A stretch of DNA of 64,000 nt from Pseudoalteromonas piscicida (GTDB lineage Bacteria; Pseudomonadota; Gammaproteobacteria; Enterobacterales; Alteromonadaceae), in NCBI RefSeq assembly GCF_002208135.1, contig NZ_CP021646.1, positions 1,533,501 through 1,597,500 of the forward strand. Reading direction: 5' to 3'. Below the pieces are notes generated by a model. That model was not told the DNA's origin and did not search any database. It saw only the letters and a list, made by a program, of their open reading frames with translations. Below, piece after piece: positions 62,079-64,000 of the stretch; the first letter of the stretch is position 1, and each line of letters opens with the position of its first letter. The position numbers and the translations under genes are program-made.

Positions 62079-63818
62079 ATGCAACCAACCGACAAGCAGA
62101 TTTACGCTAGATTATTTAGCTATGTAAAAGACTTTAAACTCGCCGCCATATTTTCAGTAATTGGCATGATAGGGTACGCAGCGATGGATGCTTCGTTCGT
62201 CGCATTAATGGATCCGTTTATTGACGAGGGTCTAACCGCAGGCAATCGCGATGTACTAAAATTGGCTCCCTTTGTTGTCATCGCGTTAGTTATTGGACGC
62301 GGTATCTTTAACTATATGGCATCGTATTGTTTGTCTTATGTTGGATCTCAGGTTGTGCGAGCTTTGCGACAGCAACTATTTGAACACATGTTGTATTTAC
62401 CTGTATCGTTTCATGACCAACATTCTAATGGCGAATTGATATCAAAAATCACTTTTGATACGGAGCAGGTACAGCAGGCCGTTACTAAGGCACTCCAAGT
62501 GCTGATCCGTGAAGGTGCATTTGTATTTTTCCTGCTCATTACGATGTTTTATGCAAGCTGGCAGCTCTCGCTCATTTTTTTAGTTGTAGTACCAATCGTG
62601 GCAGTGATAGTCACAGTGGTGTCTAAGCGTTTTAAGAAGATCTCCAAGAATATTCAAGATGCGATGGGAGAGGTGACGAAAAGCTCAGAGCAAATGATGG
62701 CAGGTCATAAGGTCATTCATGGCTTTGGTGGACAAGATAAAACCATCTCTCACTTTGCTAAGGTCAATAATCATAACCGTCAACAACGCGTAAAAATGGA
62801 TGCGACTAAAGCGCTGAGCGTATCTATCATCCAAATCATCGCGGCGAGCGCAATGGCGGTGATACTCGCGATTGTCGCGATGCCTTCTATGGTGGATAAA
62901 ATTTCATCGGGCACTTTTGTCACTTTGATCACCTCTATGATGATGATGCTGCGTCCATTAAAACAACTTGCCAATGTGAATAGCGACCTGCAACGCGGGA
63001 TCTCTGCGGCGAAAAGTGTGTTTGCGGTGATTGATCTTGAAAAAGAAAAGGACACTGGCACACAGTCTTTATCTCGTGCGCAAGGTAACCTGCAAGTCAA
63101 CGACTTAACCTTTACTTATCCATCTAAAAACGATCCGGTGATTGAGTCATTAAACCTTGAAATCAAAGCCGGGCAGAGTATTGCGCTGGTTGGGAGAAGT
63201 GGCTCGGGAAAATCAACGATTTCTAATCTATTACCGCGTTACTATGATATTGAAGCGGGTAGTATTGAGTTAGACGGCACGAATATAAATGAGTACCAGC
63301 TTGCGGATCTACGCGCGCAGTTTTCTATCGTGTCGCAGCAAGTCGTATTGTTTAATGACACCATTGCAAACAATATTATGTACTCGTTAAAACAACCGTT
63401 ATCGCAAGAAGCGCTAGAAAAAGTCGTAAAACAAGCTCACGTCTGGGAATTTGTTAAAGATCTTCCAGAGGGTCTAAATACCCTTGTTGGTGAAAATGGC
63501 GTGATGCTTTCTGGCGGACAACGACAACGTATCGCTATCGCGCGTGCTATTGTGAAAGATGCGCCTATCCTTATTTTAGATGAAGCAACATCAGCATTGG
63601 ACACAGAATCTGAGCGTTTGATCCAACAAGCGTTAGAAGAGCTGATGGCTGACAAAACAACCATAGTAATTGCCCATCGATTATCGACAATCGAACGTTG
63701 CGACTGCATCTATGTGCTAGATAAAGGCAAGATCATCGAACAAGGCAAGCATGCTGAACTGGTCGCGCAGGAAGGCGTCTATTACGCACTTTGCAAAATG
63801 CAGTTTGGTGAGCAATAA
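62079..63818 (+). CDS. msbA: Lipid A export ATP-binding/permease protein MsbA
   Basis: 579 residues: six-helix transmembrane domain (~20-300) and an ABC domain with Walker A GRSGSGKST, signature LSGGQRQRIAIARAI, Walker B ILILDEATSALD and H-switch AHRLSTIE. Flips lipid A core from the inner to the outer leaflet of the cytoplasmic membrane. RBS AGAGG before the ATG. The lpxK start follows its stop directly. Confidence 0.97.
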   Translation: MQPTDKQIYARLFSYVKDFKLAAIFSVIGMIGYAAMDASFVALMDPFIDEGLTAGNRDVLKLAPFVVIALVIGRGIFNYMASYCLSYVGSQVVRALRQQLFEHMLYLPVSFHDQHSNGELISKITFDTEQVQQAVTKALQVLIREGAFVFFLLITMFYASWQLSLIFLVVVPIVAVIVTVVSKRFKKISKNIQDAMGEVTKSSEQMMAGHKVIHGFGGQDKTISHFAKVNNHNRQQRVKMDATKALSVSIIQIIAASAMAVILAIVAMPSMVDKISSGTFVTLITSMMMMLRPLKQLANVNSDLQRGISAAKSVFAVIDLEKEKDTGTQSLSRAQGNLQVNDLTFTYPSKNDPVIESLNLEIKAGQSIALVGRSGSGKSTISNLLPRYYDIEAGSIELDGTNINEYQLADLRAQFSIVSQQVVLFNDTIANNIMYSLKQPLSQEALEKVVKQAHVWEFVKDLPEGLNTLVGENGVMLSGGQRQRIAIARAIVKDAPILILDEATSALDTESERLIQQALEELMADKTTIVIAHRLSTIERCDCIYVLDKGKIIEQGKHAELVAQEGVYYALCKMQFGEQ

Positions 63819-64000
63819 ATGGCATCAAAAATAGAGCAAAGTTGGTATAAAAAACCGGGAATACTGACGCTATTATTGCTTCCGTTAAGCCTGTTATTTG
63901 GACTTATTAGCTTGATAAGAAAGGGGCTTTATCAACTCGGTTTTTGCCCTGCCTACCGTTCGCCTGTTCCGGTTATTATTGTCGGTAACATCAGTGTGGG
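63819..64000 (+). CDS. lpxK: Tetraacyldisaccharide 4'-kinase LpxK, N-terminal part (runs off the window)
   Basis: The ATG immediately follows the msbA stop (TAAATG). The first 60 residues contain the N-terminal membrane helix (GILTLLLLPLSLLFGLISLI) and the start of the nucleotide-binding motif (PVPVIIVGNISVG), as in LpxK, which phosphorylates the lipid A precursor at the 4' position. The 3' end is outside the window. Order msbA-lpxK is standard. Confidence 0.93.
   Translation, partial: MASKIEQSWYKKPGILTLLLLPLSLLFGLISLIRKGLYQLGFCPAYRSPVPVIIVGNISV

Overview
The window is a ~64 kb chromosomal segment of a marine gammaproteobacterium of the Alteromonadales, most likely Pseudoalteromonas. The support is moderate-to-low GC, typical Alteromonadales proteins (DUF3466 next to uup, DUF3080, DUF2835, DUF3718, a GDH-180 NAD-glutamate dehydrogenase, paired exported amidohydrolases) and a short element with ATACCAATTAG ends of a kind I recall as common in this group. 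The genus is inferred from gene content only.

Layout. 1-2.6 kb: end of ccoG, a cytochrome b561/YceI pair and a periplasmic binding protein. 2.8-6.8 kb: an unusual run of an alpha/beta hydrolase, an acetoacetate-decarboxylase-like protein and a large FAD-dependent desaturase-like protein. 7-15 kb: TonB-dependent receptor, hybrid sensor kinase, exported HEXXH protein, lipocalin-like protein, quinone oxidoreductase, and a GNAT gene with a premature stop. 15-15.9 kb: a minus-strand tRNA-Val array with three intact genes, several tRNA 3'-half remnants, a 106-bp tandem repeat and an inserted MITE-like element. 16-21.6 kb: DUF3080 lipoprotein, MATE pump, riboflavin synthase, a fructosamine-kinase-like protein lacking both catalytic aspartates, DUF445 and DUF3718 proteins. 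22-24.7 kb: exported amidohydrolase pair, the second frameshifted. 24.7-27.3 kb: an AT-rich accessory island with a transposase-like remnant and three tandem exported paralogues of an unrecognised CHxC family, the first broken by a 16-bp tandem duplication.

27.3-38.6 kb: tusDCB-tusE, a Bax-inhibitor-1 protein, two tRNA-Ser(UGA) genes, a free-methionine-R-sulfoxide reductase/proQ/prc group, an NhaC antiporter and pepN. 38.6-45.8 kb: an envelope operon of DUF1302 (frameshifted), DUF1329, a YCF48-like propeller and an RND/MMPL pump, preceded by a promoter with a near-palindromic, FadR-like operator at the predicted start point. 46-64 kb: NAD-glutamate dehydrogenase, the conserved pyrD-zapC-rlmKL-uup neighbourhood, DUF3466, DUF2062, then comEC-msbA-lpxK, with lpxK running off the end.

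The best candidates for something undescribed are the CHxC paralogue island, the hydrolase/decarboxylase/FAD-protein cluster, the degenerate tRNA-Val array, the predicted fructosamine pseudokinase and the operator-controlled envelope export operon. Two of the frame breaks (24090, 39506) are single-G losses in G runs and could be sequencing errors. The 16-bp duplication and the nonsense codon are harder to explain that way.
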